NCBI RefSeq assembly: GCF_024714475.1
Contig: NZ_JAMZMI010000001.1
Location: 744,001-808,000 of the forward strand
From: Marinoscillum sp. MHG1-6
GTDB lineage: Bacteria; Bacteroidota; Bacteroidia; Cytophagales; Cyclobacteriaceae
DNA: 64,000 nt
Direction of reading: 5' to 3'
The translations under genes and the position numbers were made by a program. The notes below the pieces were generated by a model. That model made no database searches. It worked only from the letters and a program-made list of their open reading frames with translations, and had not been told where the DNA came from. Position 1 is the stretch's first letter. Each line of letters begins with the position of its first letter. This document shows positions 16,323-24,199 of the stretch, piece after piece.

Positions 16323-17113
16323 CTGATGAATTAAAAATACCAACTATGGCTGAGCTGACAGCTGCCGGGGAAGTTCCGGAAGTCTTGTTTTGGGTTGGTT
16401 GTGCAGGGTCATTCGATGACCGGTACAAGGCCGTCACCAAAGCCTTTGTGAAAATTCTTAATCATGTAGGGGTGAAATTTGCTGTTTTGGGTCCGGAGGA
16501 GACCTGCACCGGGGATCCTGCTCGTCGGGCTGGCAATGAATTCTTATTTCAGATGCAGGCAATGGCCAATATCCAGGTGCTGGATGGTTATGGTATCAAA
16601 AAGATTGTAACAGCCTGCCCACATTGTTTCAATACTATAAAAAATGAATACCCGGAACTTGGCGGGAATTATGAAGTGGTGCATCACTCACAGTTTTTGC
16701 AGCAGCTAATTGACGATGGTAAGGTTGTGCTGAAGAATGGAGGTGAATTCAAGGGTAAGAAAATCACGTTTCATGACTCATGTTACCTGGGCCGGTCTAA
16801 CGGGGTTTATGAAGCTCCAAGATCTGTATTGCAAGCTCTGGATGCGGAGTTGGTGGAGATGAAACGCTGCAAGACCAAGGGATTGTGTTGTGGTGCAGGA
16901 GGAGGACAGATGTTCAAAGATGCAGAACCCGGAAACAAGGAAATCAATATTGAAAGAACTGAAGAGGCATTAGCAACCGGTGCATCGACTATTGCAGTCG
17001 GATGTCCTTTTTGCATGACCATGATGTCTGATGGTGTGAAAAATAAGGAGCAGGAATCTGTGGTAAAAGTTAAAGACCTAGCGGAACTCATTGCTGAAGC
17101 AAAAGGTTTGTGA
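16319..17113 (+). CDS. CCG-domain oxidoreductase subunit (HdrB/GlpC/LutA-like)
   Basis: A 264-residue protein with two cysteine-rich CCG domains. The first contains VGCAGSFDDR, GPEETCTGDPARRAGNE and TACPHCFNTIKNEY. The second contains HDSCYLGRSNGVYE, KGLCCGAGGGQMF and VGCPFCMTMMSDG. Such domains hold a non-cubane 4Fe-4S cluster or zinc and work in heterodisulfide-reductase-like, glycerol-3-phosphate and lactate oxidation systems. Together with the membrane Fe-S protein at 14410 it makes a two-part redox module. The donor and acceptor cannot be inferred from the window. It is soluble and cytoplasmic. The start overlaps the DUF1287 stop (ATGA), so translation is coupled. Confidence 0.87.
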   Translation: MTDELKIPTMAELTAAGEVPEVLFWVGCAGSFDDRYKAVTKAFVKILNHVGVKFAVLGPEETCTGDPARRAGNEFLFQMQAMANIQVLDGYGIKKIVTACPHCFNTIKNEYPELGGNYEVVHHSQFLQQLIDDGKVVLKNGGEFKGKKITFHDSCYLGRSNGVYEAPRSVLQALDAELVEMKRCKTKGLCCGAGGGQMFKDAEPGNKEINIERTEEALATGASTIAVGCPFCMTMMSDGVKNKEQESVVKVKDLAELIAEAKGL

Positions 17114-17156
17114 TTAAGAATGACATAAGCCATCTAAAGTGCTCAGAATTAAGGAC

Positions 17157-17164
17157 TAAATTTG
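17157..17164 (+). promoter_or_regulatory. -7 box TAAATTTG with almost no leader
   Basis: TAAATTTG fits TAnnTTTG and ends only four bases before ATG 17169. The transcript should therefore begin at or next to the start codon. No TTG at -33. Confidence 0.5.
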
Positions 17165-17168
17165 TATC

Positions 17169-17657
17169 ATGATTACACAGACGCTCGAACAGATGTCGGA
17201 TAATGCCCGACTATGGGTATACCAGTCGACCAGACCATTTATACCTGAAGAAAAAGTGCAGATAGAAATGCAGCTTCAAAGATTTGTTAATCAGTGGGCC
17301 GCACATGGACAGGACCTTGATGCTACGTTCGTTATAGCCTATGATCAATTTATTGTGATTGCCGTAGATGAGTCCAGACACGGCGCAAGTGGATGTAGCA
17401 TCGATTCTTCTGTAGGTTTAATCCGAAGTATGGAGCAGGAATTTGGTCTGAGTCTTTTGGACCGAACTCAAATTGCAGTAGAGTCCAATGAACGGATACA
17501 GATGTTTCCTTTTAATGCCATCAAGGAAAATGTCCAGTCCGGCGTGATCGGACAAGAATCAGTTGTTTTCAATAATTCTGTACAAAGTCTCGGAGATTGG
17601 AAGCAAAACTGGAAACAAAAGGCGAAGGACAGCTGGATGAAGCGTTTTTTCTCCTGA
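17169..17657 (+). CDS. Conserved Bacteroidota protein of unknown function
   Basis: A 162-residue soluble protein without a signal peptide. Its segments DNARLWVYQSTRPF, RFVNQWAAHGQDLDATFVIA, FIVIAVDES and ASGCSIDSSVGLIRSMEQEF match a small protein family I recall from across Bacteroidota. Databases often label it 'ABC transporter ATPase', although it has no Walker A or signature motif, so that name is not supported here. The conserved GCSIDSS contains a Cys-Asp pair that could be functional. The gene has its own promoter and stands alone between the CCG gene and the PorE-like gene. The function is unknown. Confidence 0.75.
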   Translation: MITQTLEQMSDNARLWVYQSTRPFIPEEKVQIEMQLQRFVNQWAAHGQDLDATFVIAYDQFIVIAVDESRHGASGCSIDSSVGLIRSMEQEFGLSLLDRTQIAVESNERIQMFPFNAIKENVQSGVIGQESVVFNNSVQSLGDWKQNWKQKAKDSWMKRFFS

Positions 17658-17733
17658 TATTCTCTTTTTTTCCATCTTGCCAATAATCATTTATGTTTAT
17701 CTTCCGTTTTAGATAAAACATGAGTTTCCATCC

Positions 17734-19749
17734 ATGAGATACCCCATTTTTCTTGTCTCTTTGCTACTGCTGGTTCAGTCTTGCGTATTGAAACAGGCTC
17801 AAAAAAGTTTCGACAAAGGGGAGTTTGACAGAGCAATTGCTTTGTACGAAAAAAAGCTAACTGAGGAGGATCCGGTAATCAATTTCCAGATAGCCGAGGC
17901 CTATCGAAAATCCAATCGGCTGAAAGTAGCGGGACCCTATTACTCAGCGGCCATGAAGGCGCATTCTTCTGAAGAGTCTCTCCCTTACTATTATGCGAAA
18001 TCCCTGAAGGCAAACCAACTCTATGATGAGGCTCAGGAGGTACTGGAAAATTATGTCACTCGTGCTGTAGCGGACAGACGTTTTAGGGAATTGGCACAGT
18101 ATGAACTGGATAACTTAAGTGACCTACAGGTCATCGAGGAAACACCAAACTATTTTAGAATCAAAAATCTGGAGGAACTTAATACCCCCAGGGCCGAATA
18201 TTCACCGGTTTATAAAAATGGGCTTCTCTACTTTACTTCTAATCGTCTGAGTCAAAAAATCTACCTGGTGACAGGGACTCCATTTACGGATATTTTTAGC
18301 GTGAAGACAAGGGGGGCAAATGTGAATATGCAGACGTTGCAGCTTTTGGATCCAATGATTAACAATGAGGATACGAACGAAGGATCAGTGGCAATTTCCC
18401 CAGATGGCAATTCTATCATCTTCGCCAAAGGAAATACTGGTAAGGCTACGGGGAACACTGAGGTTAACCTGTATTTTACCAGGTTTAGGAACGGCCAATG
18501 GTTGGAACCACGACCTTTGAGCATCAACGATCCTGATGCGTGGGACTCTACGCCGGCGCTTACGCCGGATGGCAATACGCTTTACTTTTCATCTACGCGT
18601 GAAGGAGGTTTTGGAGGAGCGGATATTTATTCTGCTCAGCTAAATCGAAGAGGTCGCTGGGTAGATGTAAAGAACCTGGGGCCACAAATCAATACTTCGG
18701 GGGAAGAGGTATTTCCTTTTGTAGGAGGAGATGGTAAGCTCTATTTTTCTTCCGATGGCCATGCAGGTTTTGGAAACCTGGATCTATTTGTGGCATCGAG
18801 AGAAAGAGGGAAGGTAAAAGTTCAAAATCTTGGGGAACCGATGAACTCCGAATCCGATGATTTTGGCCTGTACCAATTCGACCTGACACGTGGGTTTTTT
18901 ACTTCTAATCGCCCTGGTGGAAAAGGGGACGATGACATCTATACCTTTGTTAATGATGACCCTGACCTGAAAATTGTCAATTATTACCTCGAAGGAGTGA
19001 CCGTGACGACAGACAATGGAGGCAAAGAGATCATTTTGCCTAACACGAAAGTGGCCCTTGTTTCAGAAAACGGAGAAGTCGTAGAAGAATCCTTTACCGG
19101 TGAAGATGGAGTGTTTAAGTTCAGGGTTTATGCCGAGGAAAATTATGATTTAATAGGAGAGAAGACGGACTATTTCACTACCCGTCAACCATTCTCCACG
19201 ATGGGAAAATCTGTAGACAGAACAACGCTTACAGATTTCATCACCAATGTGAATTTCGAATCAAAGATTATGATGGAGCGCATCGTCATTGAAAAACCGA
19301 TTGTGCTTAACAACATATATTATGATCTGGACAAGGCTAATATTCGTCCTGATGCTGCTATTGTGCTTGATAGTCTGGTTGAGATCATGAATGACAACCC
19401 TGAGATTTATGTGGAATTGGGCTCTCATACGGATGCACGGGCTGATGATGATTACAACATGGATCTGTCCTTCAGAAGGGCCCGCTCGGCAGTACAGTAT
19501 ATGATTCGGAATGGTGTTACACCTGAACGGATCACCGCGAAGGGCTACGGTGAAACCAAGCTGATCATTCAAAATGCTCGAAACGAAGATGAGCACCAGG
19601 TAAATCGCCGTACGGAGTTTAAGGTTTTACGTTACAACCCTCGACGGGAACCGGAATATGATCAGGAAGAAGGGTTTGTCCCAATTGAAGAAGGTACTGT
19701 GATCCAGGACGATGGTGAATCCGATGAATATGATCGTTTTTTTGATTGA
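17734..19749 (+). CDS. porE: PorE-like TPR-PD40-CRD-OmpA lipoprotein
   Basis: A 671-residue lipoprotein with Cys17 in the lipobox (LLLLVQSC). The domain order is as follows. A TPR region (about 20-130) begins AQKSFDKGEFDRAIALYEKK. A PD40/WD40-type propeller (about 150-400) has EGSVAISPDGNSIIFAKG and TPALTPDGNTLYFSSTREGG. A carboxypeptidase-regulatory-like domain (about 425-500) comes next. An OmpA peptidoglycan-binding domain (about 545-650) has YYDLDKANIRPDAA, LGSHTDARADDDYN and KGYGETKL. Length and order match PorE of Porphyromonas gingivalis, a peptidoglycan-bound lipoprotein needed for type IX secretion. An acidic tail follows. Two T9SS cargo proteins lie elsewhere in this window. Other proteins share this architecture, so the symbol is provisional. 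Confidence 0.75.
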   Translation: MRYPIFLVSLLLLVQSCVLKQAQKSFDKGEFDRAIALYEKKLTEEDPVINFQIAEAYRKSNRLKVAGPYYSAAMKAHSSEESLPYYYAKSLKANQLYDEAQEVLENYVTRAVADRRFRELAQYELDNLSDLQVIEETPNYFRIKNLEELNTPRAEYSPVYKNGLLYFTSNRLSQKIYLVTGTPFTDIFSVKTRGANVNMQTLQLLDPMINNEDTNEGSVAISPDGNSIIFAKGNTGKATGNTEVNLYFTRFRNGQWLEPRPLSINDPDAWDSTPALTPDGNTLYFSSTREGGFGGADIYSAQLNRRGRWVDVKNLGPQINTSGEEVFPFVGGDGKLYFSSDGHAGFGNLDLFVASRERGKVKVQNLGEPMNSESDDFGLYQFDLTRGFFTSNRPGGKGDDDIYTFVNDDPDLKIVNYYLEGVTVTTDNGGKEIILPNTKVALVSENGEVVEESFTGEDGVFKFRVYAEENYDLIGEKTDYFTTRQPFSTMGKSVDRTTLTDFITNVNFESKIMMERIVIEKPIVLNNIYYDLDKANIRPDAAIVLDSLVEIMNDNPEIYVELGSHTDARADDDYNMDLSFRRARSAVQYMIRNGVTPERITAKGYGETKLIIQNARNEDEHQVNRRTEFKVLRYNPRREPEYDQEEGFVPIEEGTVIQDDGESDEYDRFFD

Positions 19750-19799
19750 AGGATTGCTTCTAAATCTACACTTTCACGTCCTAAAGACTTCCGATTCAT

Positions 19800-19807
19800 T
19801 AGTTTTG
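19800..19807 (+). promoter_or_regulatory. -7 box TAGTTTTG of purM, nearly leaderless
   Basis: TAGTTTTG fits TAnnTTTG and ends five bases before ATG 19813. The predicted start point therefore falls on or beside the start codon. No convincing -33 TTG. Confidence 0.5.
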
Positions 19808-19812
19808 CGCCC

Positions 19813-20979
19813 ATGAGTGATCGATATGCACAACGTGGCGTTTCAGCAACCAAGGATGAGGTACATGCTGCCATCAAAAACATAGACAAGGGACTATTCC
19901 CTCAGGCCTTTTGCAAGATCGTTCCGGACTTGCTTACCAAGGACGAAAACTACTGCAATATCATGCATGCGGATGGTGCCGGTACCAAATCCTCATTGGC
20001 CTACATGTACTGGAAAGAAACCGGAGACCTGTCCGTGTGGAGAGGGATCGCTCAGGATGCCGTGATCATGAACACGGATGACCTGCTTTGTGTGGGTTGT
20101 ACAGAAAATATTTTACTCTCATCGACGATTGGGAGAAACAAAAACCTGATTCCCGGAGAGGTGATCGCAGCCATAATTAATGGTACTGAAGAAGTGCTCC
20201 AAATGTTGCGTGATCAGGGGATAGATATCATCTCCACTGGCGGTGAAACGGCTGATGTTGGTGATCTGGTGAGAACCGTAATTGTGGACAGTACGGTTAC
20301 AGCCAGAATGAAAAGATCAGATGTCATTAGCAATGATGGTATTCGTCCGGGAGATGTTATAGTCGGTTTATCATCTTATGGAGAAGCTACCTATGAGTCC
20401 GAATACAATGGCGGTATGGGTAGTAATGGGTTGACCTCAGCCCGACACGATGTATTTGACAAGGAGTATAGAGAAAAATATCCTGAGGCTTATGACCCCG
20501 GGGTTAACGAGGAACTGATTTTTTCGGGGACAAAAAAGTTAACTGATTCTGTGGAGGGCAGTCCGCTTGATGCCGGTAAGCTGGTACTAAGTCCTACCAG
20601 AACTTATGCGCCGGTTGTTAAAAAGCTACTAGAAGAACTGACTGGTCAAATCCATGGAATGGTACATTGTAGTGGAGGTGCCCAGACTAAGGTGCTTCAC
20701 TTTATCAAAGACCTCAAGGTGATTAAGAACAATCTTTTCGACATTCCACCACTCTTTAAATTAATACATGCTGAAAGTGGTACAGACTGGAAGGAGATGT
20801 ACCAGGTTTTCAATATGGGTCATCGGTATGAGGTGTATCTTCCTGAGGCTTTTGCTCAGACGGTGATTGATATTTCTGAGTCGTTTGGTATTGATGCTAA
20901 AGTTGTGGGAAGGGTAGAAGCTGCTGAAAGAAAAGAAGTCGAGATCGTTGCACCATCCGGAACTTACAACTATTTCTAA
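19813..20979 (+). CDS. purM: Phosphoribosylformylglycinamidine cyclo-ligase (AIR synthase)
   Basis: A 388-residue enzyme of purine synthesis that closes the imidazole ring of FGAM to give AIR using ATP. Family signatures are visible: RYAQRGVSATKDEVH at the N-terminus, MHADGAGTKSSLAY, VIMNTDDLLCVG, ISTGGETADVGDLVRT, GDVIVGLSSYG and the glycine-rich GMVHCSGGAQTKVLHF near the C-terminus. The length, about 40 residues above the Escherichia coli enzyme, fits the longer Bacteroidota form. A GNAT gene starts three bases after the stop and a membrane protein follows, so the three may share an mRNA. Confidence 0.92.
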   Translation: MSDRYAQRGVSATKDEVHAAIKNIDKGLFPQAFCKIVPDLLTKDENYCNIMHADGAGTKSSLAYMYWKETGDLSVWRGIAQDAVIMNTDDLLCVGCTENILLSSTIGRNKNLIPGEVIAAIINGTEEVLQMLRDQGIDIISTGGETADVGDLVRTVIVDSTVTARMKRSDVISNDGIRPGDVIVGLSSYGEATYESEYNGGMGSNGLTSARHDVFDKEYREKYPEAYDPGVNEELIFSGTKKLTDSVEGSPLDAGKLVLSPTRTYAPVVKKLLEELTGQIHGMVHCSGGAQTKVLHFIKDLKVIKNNLFDIPPLFKLIHAESGTDWKEMYQVFNMGHRYEVYLPEAFAQTVIDISESFGIDAKVVGRVEAAERKEVEIVAPSGTYNYF

Positions 20980-20982
20980 AGC

Positions 20983-21570
20983 ATGCTACCCATAGAAATC
21001 CTGGAGAATGGAGTGGTGAGACTCACTCCGCTTCAATCCGGAGATTGGAACAAGCTACTCAAATACAGCCGTAATAAGAACCTGTGGACAGGGTTTCCCT
21101 GGGACCTTTGGGAGGATAGTTTATTCGAAAAATGGATGGAGGACCGCGTAATGATGAGCCAGGAGGGGAAATGGTATCCTTTTCTGGTGAATTACAAAAA
21201 GATAAATGAACCAATCGGGCTCAGTTGCTATCTCAATGTGGATGAGCCTAATCTTGTTTTGGAGATCGGTGGAACCTGGTATGGAGCCCCATTCCACGGC
21301 ACTGAGGTTAACCCTAATTGTAAACTCCTGCTAATGACCTACGCCTTTGAAAGACTGGGTTATGAGCGTGTCGAGTATAAAACGGATGTGCTTAACACCC
21401 GTTCGCGAAGGGCTATTGAGAAGCTTGGAGCTAAGCTGGACGGTATAATGCGCAGCAACCGTATCGTTCAGAATGGTCGTCGCAGGGATACCGTTTATTA
21501 TAGCATATTAAAAGATGAATGGCCTGATGTGAAGCAAGGCCTGAAGGAACGAATTGCCAATTATTCATGA
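20983..21570 (+). CDS. GNAT-family N-acetyltransferase (RimJ/RimL-like)
   Basis: A 195-residue cytoplasmic protein with the RimJ/RimL-type GNAT layout. An early VVRLTPLQSGDWNKLLKYS strand-helix is followed by a central acceptor region. The acetyl-CoA-binding end is NPNCKLLLMTYAFERLGYER and then NTRSRRAIEKLGAKLDG. The IEKLGAK motif and the RDTVYYSILKDEWP ending are typical. Substrates in this subfamily range from ribosomal protein N-termini to small amines, so the acceptor is not predictable. It starts three bases after purM and its stop overlaps the next start (ATGA). Confidence 0.8.
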   Translation: MLPIEILENGVVRLTPLQSGDWNKLLKYSRNKNLWTGFPWDLWEDSLFEKWMEDRVMMSQEGKWYPFLVNYKKINEPIGLSCYLNVDEPNLVLEIGGTWYGAPFHGTEVNPNCKLLLMTYAFERLGYERVEYKTDVLNTRSRRAIEKLGAKLDGIMRSNRIVQNGRRRDTVYYSILKDEWPDVKQGLKERIANYS

Positions 21571-22004
21571 TTGTTTCCAAACCAAAACGTAACACGGCTT
21601 TTGCGCTAGCTGTCTTTCTTATTGTCATTTTTGCCGTGTTCTTTATGTTGTTGGATAGTCTTTTGAGCTCTGCAGACTATTTTATTATCAAATTGATTCT
21701 TACTCCAATTGTGCTGGTCATTGGTCTTTTGGTGATGGGAAAATTCCTGAGCAGTCTTAAAAGAGTGAGCCTCGGAGATGGCAAAATAGAAGTGTTATTT
21801 CTGGTTACCCGGATGAGAACTGTCATACCGGTTAAGGAGGTGATGGGCTGGCGTGAGGAGGTAGTCAATACCAAAAATGGTGATTTTAGAGAGGTGAAAA
21901 TTCTCTATGACAAGAAGAAGATCCTTAAACTCTCAAACCGGGAAAATACCGAGTACGATAAGGTGGTAAAATACCTTAAACAAAAAGTGAAGATTAAGAA
22001 TTAG
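21567..22004 (+). CDS. Small two-helix membrane protein
   Basis: A 145-residue protein with two membrane helices near the N-terminus (ALAVFLIVIFAVFFMLL and ILTPIVLVIGLLVMGK). A soluble part of alternating beta strands follows (LGDGKIEVLFLVTR, VIPVKEVMGWREEVV, VKILYDKKKILKLS). This resembles a bacterial pleckstrin-homology-like domain, where a membrane hairpin carries a small beta domain in the cytoplasm. No catalytic motif is visible. It overlaps the GNAT gene by ATGA. The function is unknown. Confidence 0.7.
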   Translation: MIVSKPKRNTAFALAVFLIVIFAVFFMLLDSLLSSADYFIIKLILTPIVLVIGLLVMGKFLSSLKRVSLGDGKIEVLFLVTRMRTVIPVKEVMGWREEVVNTKNGDFREVKILYDKKKILKLSNRENTEYDKVVKYLKQKVKIKN

Positions 22005-22048
22005 CTCAATAGGTTAATCTGGCTGCTGCATTCCACAGTATTTTGGGC

Positions 22049-22081
22049 AAAAAAATGTGCACACGTCAGAGACGTGCGCAC
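22049..22081 (-). terminator. Intrinsic terminator after the MuiA-like gene
   Basis: An 11-bp stem with one mismatch, GTGCACACGTC and GACGTGCGCAC, around an AGA loop is followed on the minus strand by seven T. It lies 26 bases beyond the stop of the MuiA-like gene and could also help end plus-strand transcripts. Confidence 0.65.
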
Positions 22082-22107
22082 TACATTCAACACCTCACAC
22101 ACAAGCC

Positions 22108-24009
22108 TTATTCCAGAACAACTTTTTCGTATTTAGGGTATTTGACCTCGTAACTCAAATTGAGTTTGGTCTGTTGCTGTGGTTTCAGTTCGAGCTCCCA
22201 GGTTAATTCTCCATTATGATCGTTGATCTTTCCTTTTGATAGTTCGGTTGGAGTGACCGTGATATCACTGATGGCAGCTATAGGAATCTGATCGAACAAT
22301 GTGAGTTTGATGCCTTGAGACTTTTTGTTTCTTACCATGATTTCAAAACCCCTGCTCTCTACCTTGTTACTGCCGATGGTTCTACGTTTGGAGAAGTCAT
22401 CTACTTTCGTTCTGCCTATCACGATGCTTTTATCACGGCCAAGTGAGATATTTAATGTGTCATCTAGTGATCTGGCATCGAGAATCGATCTACCGACATA
22501 AGTATCTTCAAAGTACAGGTTGGCCTCGCCCTCCAATAGGTTGTACTGGTTCCAGTTCACAATACGGGCGATGAGGAAAGCATCTTTGTCCAGCTTAGGA
22601 ACCGCGAAATATTCATATTGAGTCTCTATTTCGTAGTTGTTGAGATCTACGGTCAGCTTCTCGCCGTTTGATTTGATAGAATAGGGCTCATCGACCTCAA
22701 ATTCCACGGTTGTTTGATTTTCGATGGTCGTGGTTGCAACCATATCAGCAACTGGTTCATACGCCTCATATTCATACTCTTGCGCCTGAGCCATGCTCCT
22801 TGCACCACGAATTCTCATAGATGGGGTTTTAGACTGTTCACCGTAACCAACTACCACTACCTCATCGAGAGATTGCACATCTGGATGAAGGGTGGTGCTG
22901 ATATTGTTTGAGTTAATAGGGAGACTCTGGCTTAGATATCCCACAAAGGAAATTTGTAGGGAAGAAGCATTATTTGGTAAAGTGATAGAATAATTTCCAT
23001 TGAGGTCGGTGACGGCGCCGACTGTAGTCCCCTTCACATGAACAGTTGCACCAGGCAGCGGCTGGCCGGTTTCGTCTGTTACCCGACCATAGACTGTTCC
23101 TACTCTTCCTGACATTACTCCATAGGTGTTGCGATTGATCATAGCATTTCTGGCGTAATTCAGATACCATGGACGAAGTTGAGGAGCGACTCCTGTTTGG
23201 TTCGGGTTACCATTGGATAATTTGAGTTTCACGTTATCCCAATTCACCCCGGTATTTTGATAAACATCAGCTTTGTAAGTAAGCTCCAGTGGCTTTTCAA
23301 CATTGACCACCCTCACATCATATTTAGGATACCATCCGGTGTTGGCTACCAGGTAGGTGATTTTGAATTCTCCGCTGGTCCTCTGTTTAGACTCTATCCT
23401 GATTTCTATTTCTCCGGTAGGTAGATGGTCTTTATTCCTGGTGTCAGCGATTTCCTGAGAGATTTGCGTTCTACCTTCCTGAAGTTCCCTGATTTTGATG
23501 CGGGTGTCAATCTCTTCTTTTTTGATGGCGCTAAGCTCCCTGTCATAAAAGTCTATGGCCTGTTTTAACTGAATCACGGATACACCGGATGACTCTCCGC
23601 TGAGTTTCTTGTTTTCATTGAGTAAGCTTTGTTTTTCTTTCAGGATTTCCAGTCGGGAATTGTGGTTGGAAATTTCGTAATCGATTGACTCTATGGTAGC
23701 ATTTAGCTTTTCAATACGTTCATCCATCTTGAGCTGATTGAGATAACTGAGCTTATGATTGACAGAGAGTACCGTAAAGTTTCCATTGGCTTTGACCTGG
23801 ATGCTTTTCTCATCAATGTGGGGAGAAAGTCCGGACATTTTTAGTGTGGACTTACCCGGGTAGATCTCAGCCTTTCCATTCCTGGAAACCAACCCACCTT
23901 GAAGGTATACAGTTACCTCTTTTATGGAGGTGTTAAGATCGCGCTCCGTAAAAGTTTGTGAAAAAACCTGTTGAGCGAAAAGTAAGGCAAAAAGTGTGAG
24001 GTATTTCAT
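22108..24009 (-). CDS. MuiA/DUF4139 protein with inserted SusC-type regulatory domain
   Basis: A 633-residue exported protein. A signal peptide (LTLFALLFAQQVFSQ) is followed by the DUF4140 N-terminal domain (about 25-95, KEVTVYLQGGLVSRNG) and a coiled coil (about 95-190). The DUF4139 beta domain (about 200-295 and 400-633) has TYLVANTGWYPKYDVRV and LDARSLDDTLNISLGRDK. Residues 305-390 insert a carboxypeptidase-regulatory-like domain (GRVTDETGQPLPGATVHVKG, LQISFVGYLSQ) ending in DEVVVVGYG, the hallmark of SusC-like TonB receptors. MuiA-type proteins are envelope proteins of unclear role named for suppressing mucoidy. The gene is a single unit with a terminator behind it. Confidence 0.85.
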   Translation of the reverse strand: MKYLTLFALLFAQQVFSQTFTERDLNTSIKEVTVYLQGGLVSRNGKAEIYPGKSTLKMSGLSPHIDEKSIQVKANGNFTVLSVNHKLSYLNQLKMDERIEKLNATIESIDYEISNHNSRLEILKEKQSLLNENKKLSGESSGVSVIQLKQAIDFYDRELSAIKKEEIDTRIKIRELQEGRTQISQEIADTRNKDHLPTGEIEIRIESKQRTSGEFKITYLVANTGWYPKYDVRVVNVEKPLELTYKADVYQNTGVNWDNVKLKLSNGNPNQTGVAPQLRPWYLNYARNAMINRNTYGVMSGRVGTVYGRVTDETGQPLPGATVHVKGTTVGAVTDLNGNYSITLPNNASSLQISFVGYLSQSLPINSNNISTTLHPDVQSLDEVVVVGYGEQSKTPSMRIRGARSMAQAQEYEYEAYEPVADMVATTTIENQTTVEFEVDEPYSIKSNGEKLTVDLNNYEIETQYEYFAVPKLDKDAFLIARIVNWNQYNLLEGEANLYFEDTYVGRSILDARSLDDTLNISLGRDKSIVIGRTKVDDFSKRRTIGSNKVESRGFEIMVRNKKSQGIKLTLFDQIPIAAISDITVTPTELSKGKINDHNGELTWELELKPQQQTKLNLSYEVKYPKYEKVVLE

Positions 24010-24116
24010 GTCGTTTTTTATTGATGAGATGCAAGTCCGACATGAATTCCATAATAGGGAGAGAAATATTTTTTACCAGATAAACTGCTGCTGAAATATA
24101 TTCGACTGATTAGGTA

Positions 24117-24148
24117 TCAAAAATAAGGCCTGATCACTGGATCAGGCC
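24117..24148 (-). terminator. Intrinsic terminator of the 2-oxoacid oxidoreductase operon
   Basis: A 9-bp perfect stem, GGCCTGATC and GATCAGGCC, around ACTG is followed on the minus strand by TTATTTTTG. It lies about 50 bases past the stop of the beta subunit gene. Confidence 0.65.
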
Positions 24149-24199
24149 ATTATTGGGGAACTTTCATGAAAACTCAAAATAATAAAAGAGGTCTGTGTA

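Noticed and set aside
17169-17657. ABC transporter ATPase, the label I recall for this family
   Set aside because: No Walker A, Walker B or LSGGQ motif is present in the 162 residues.
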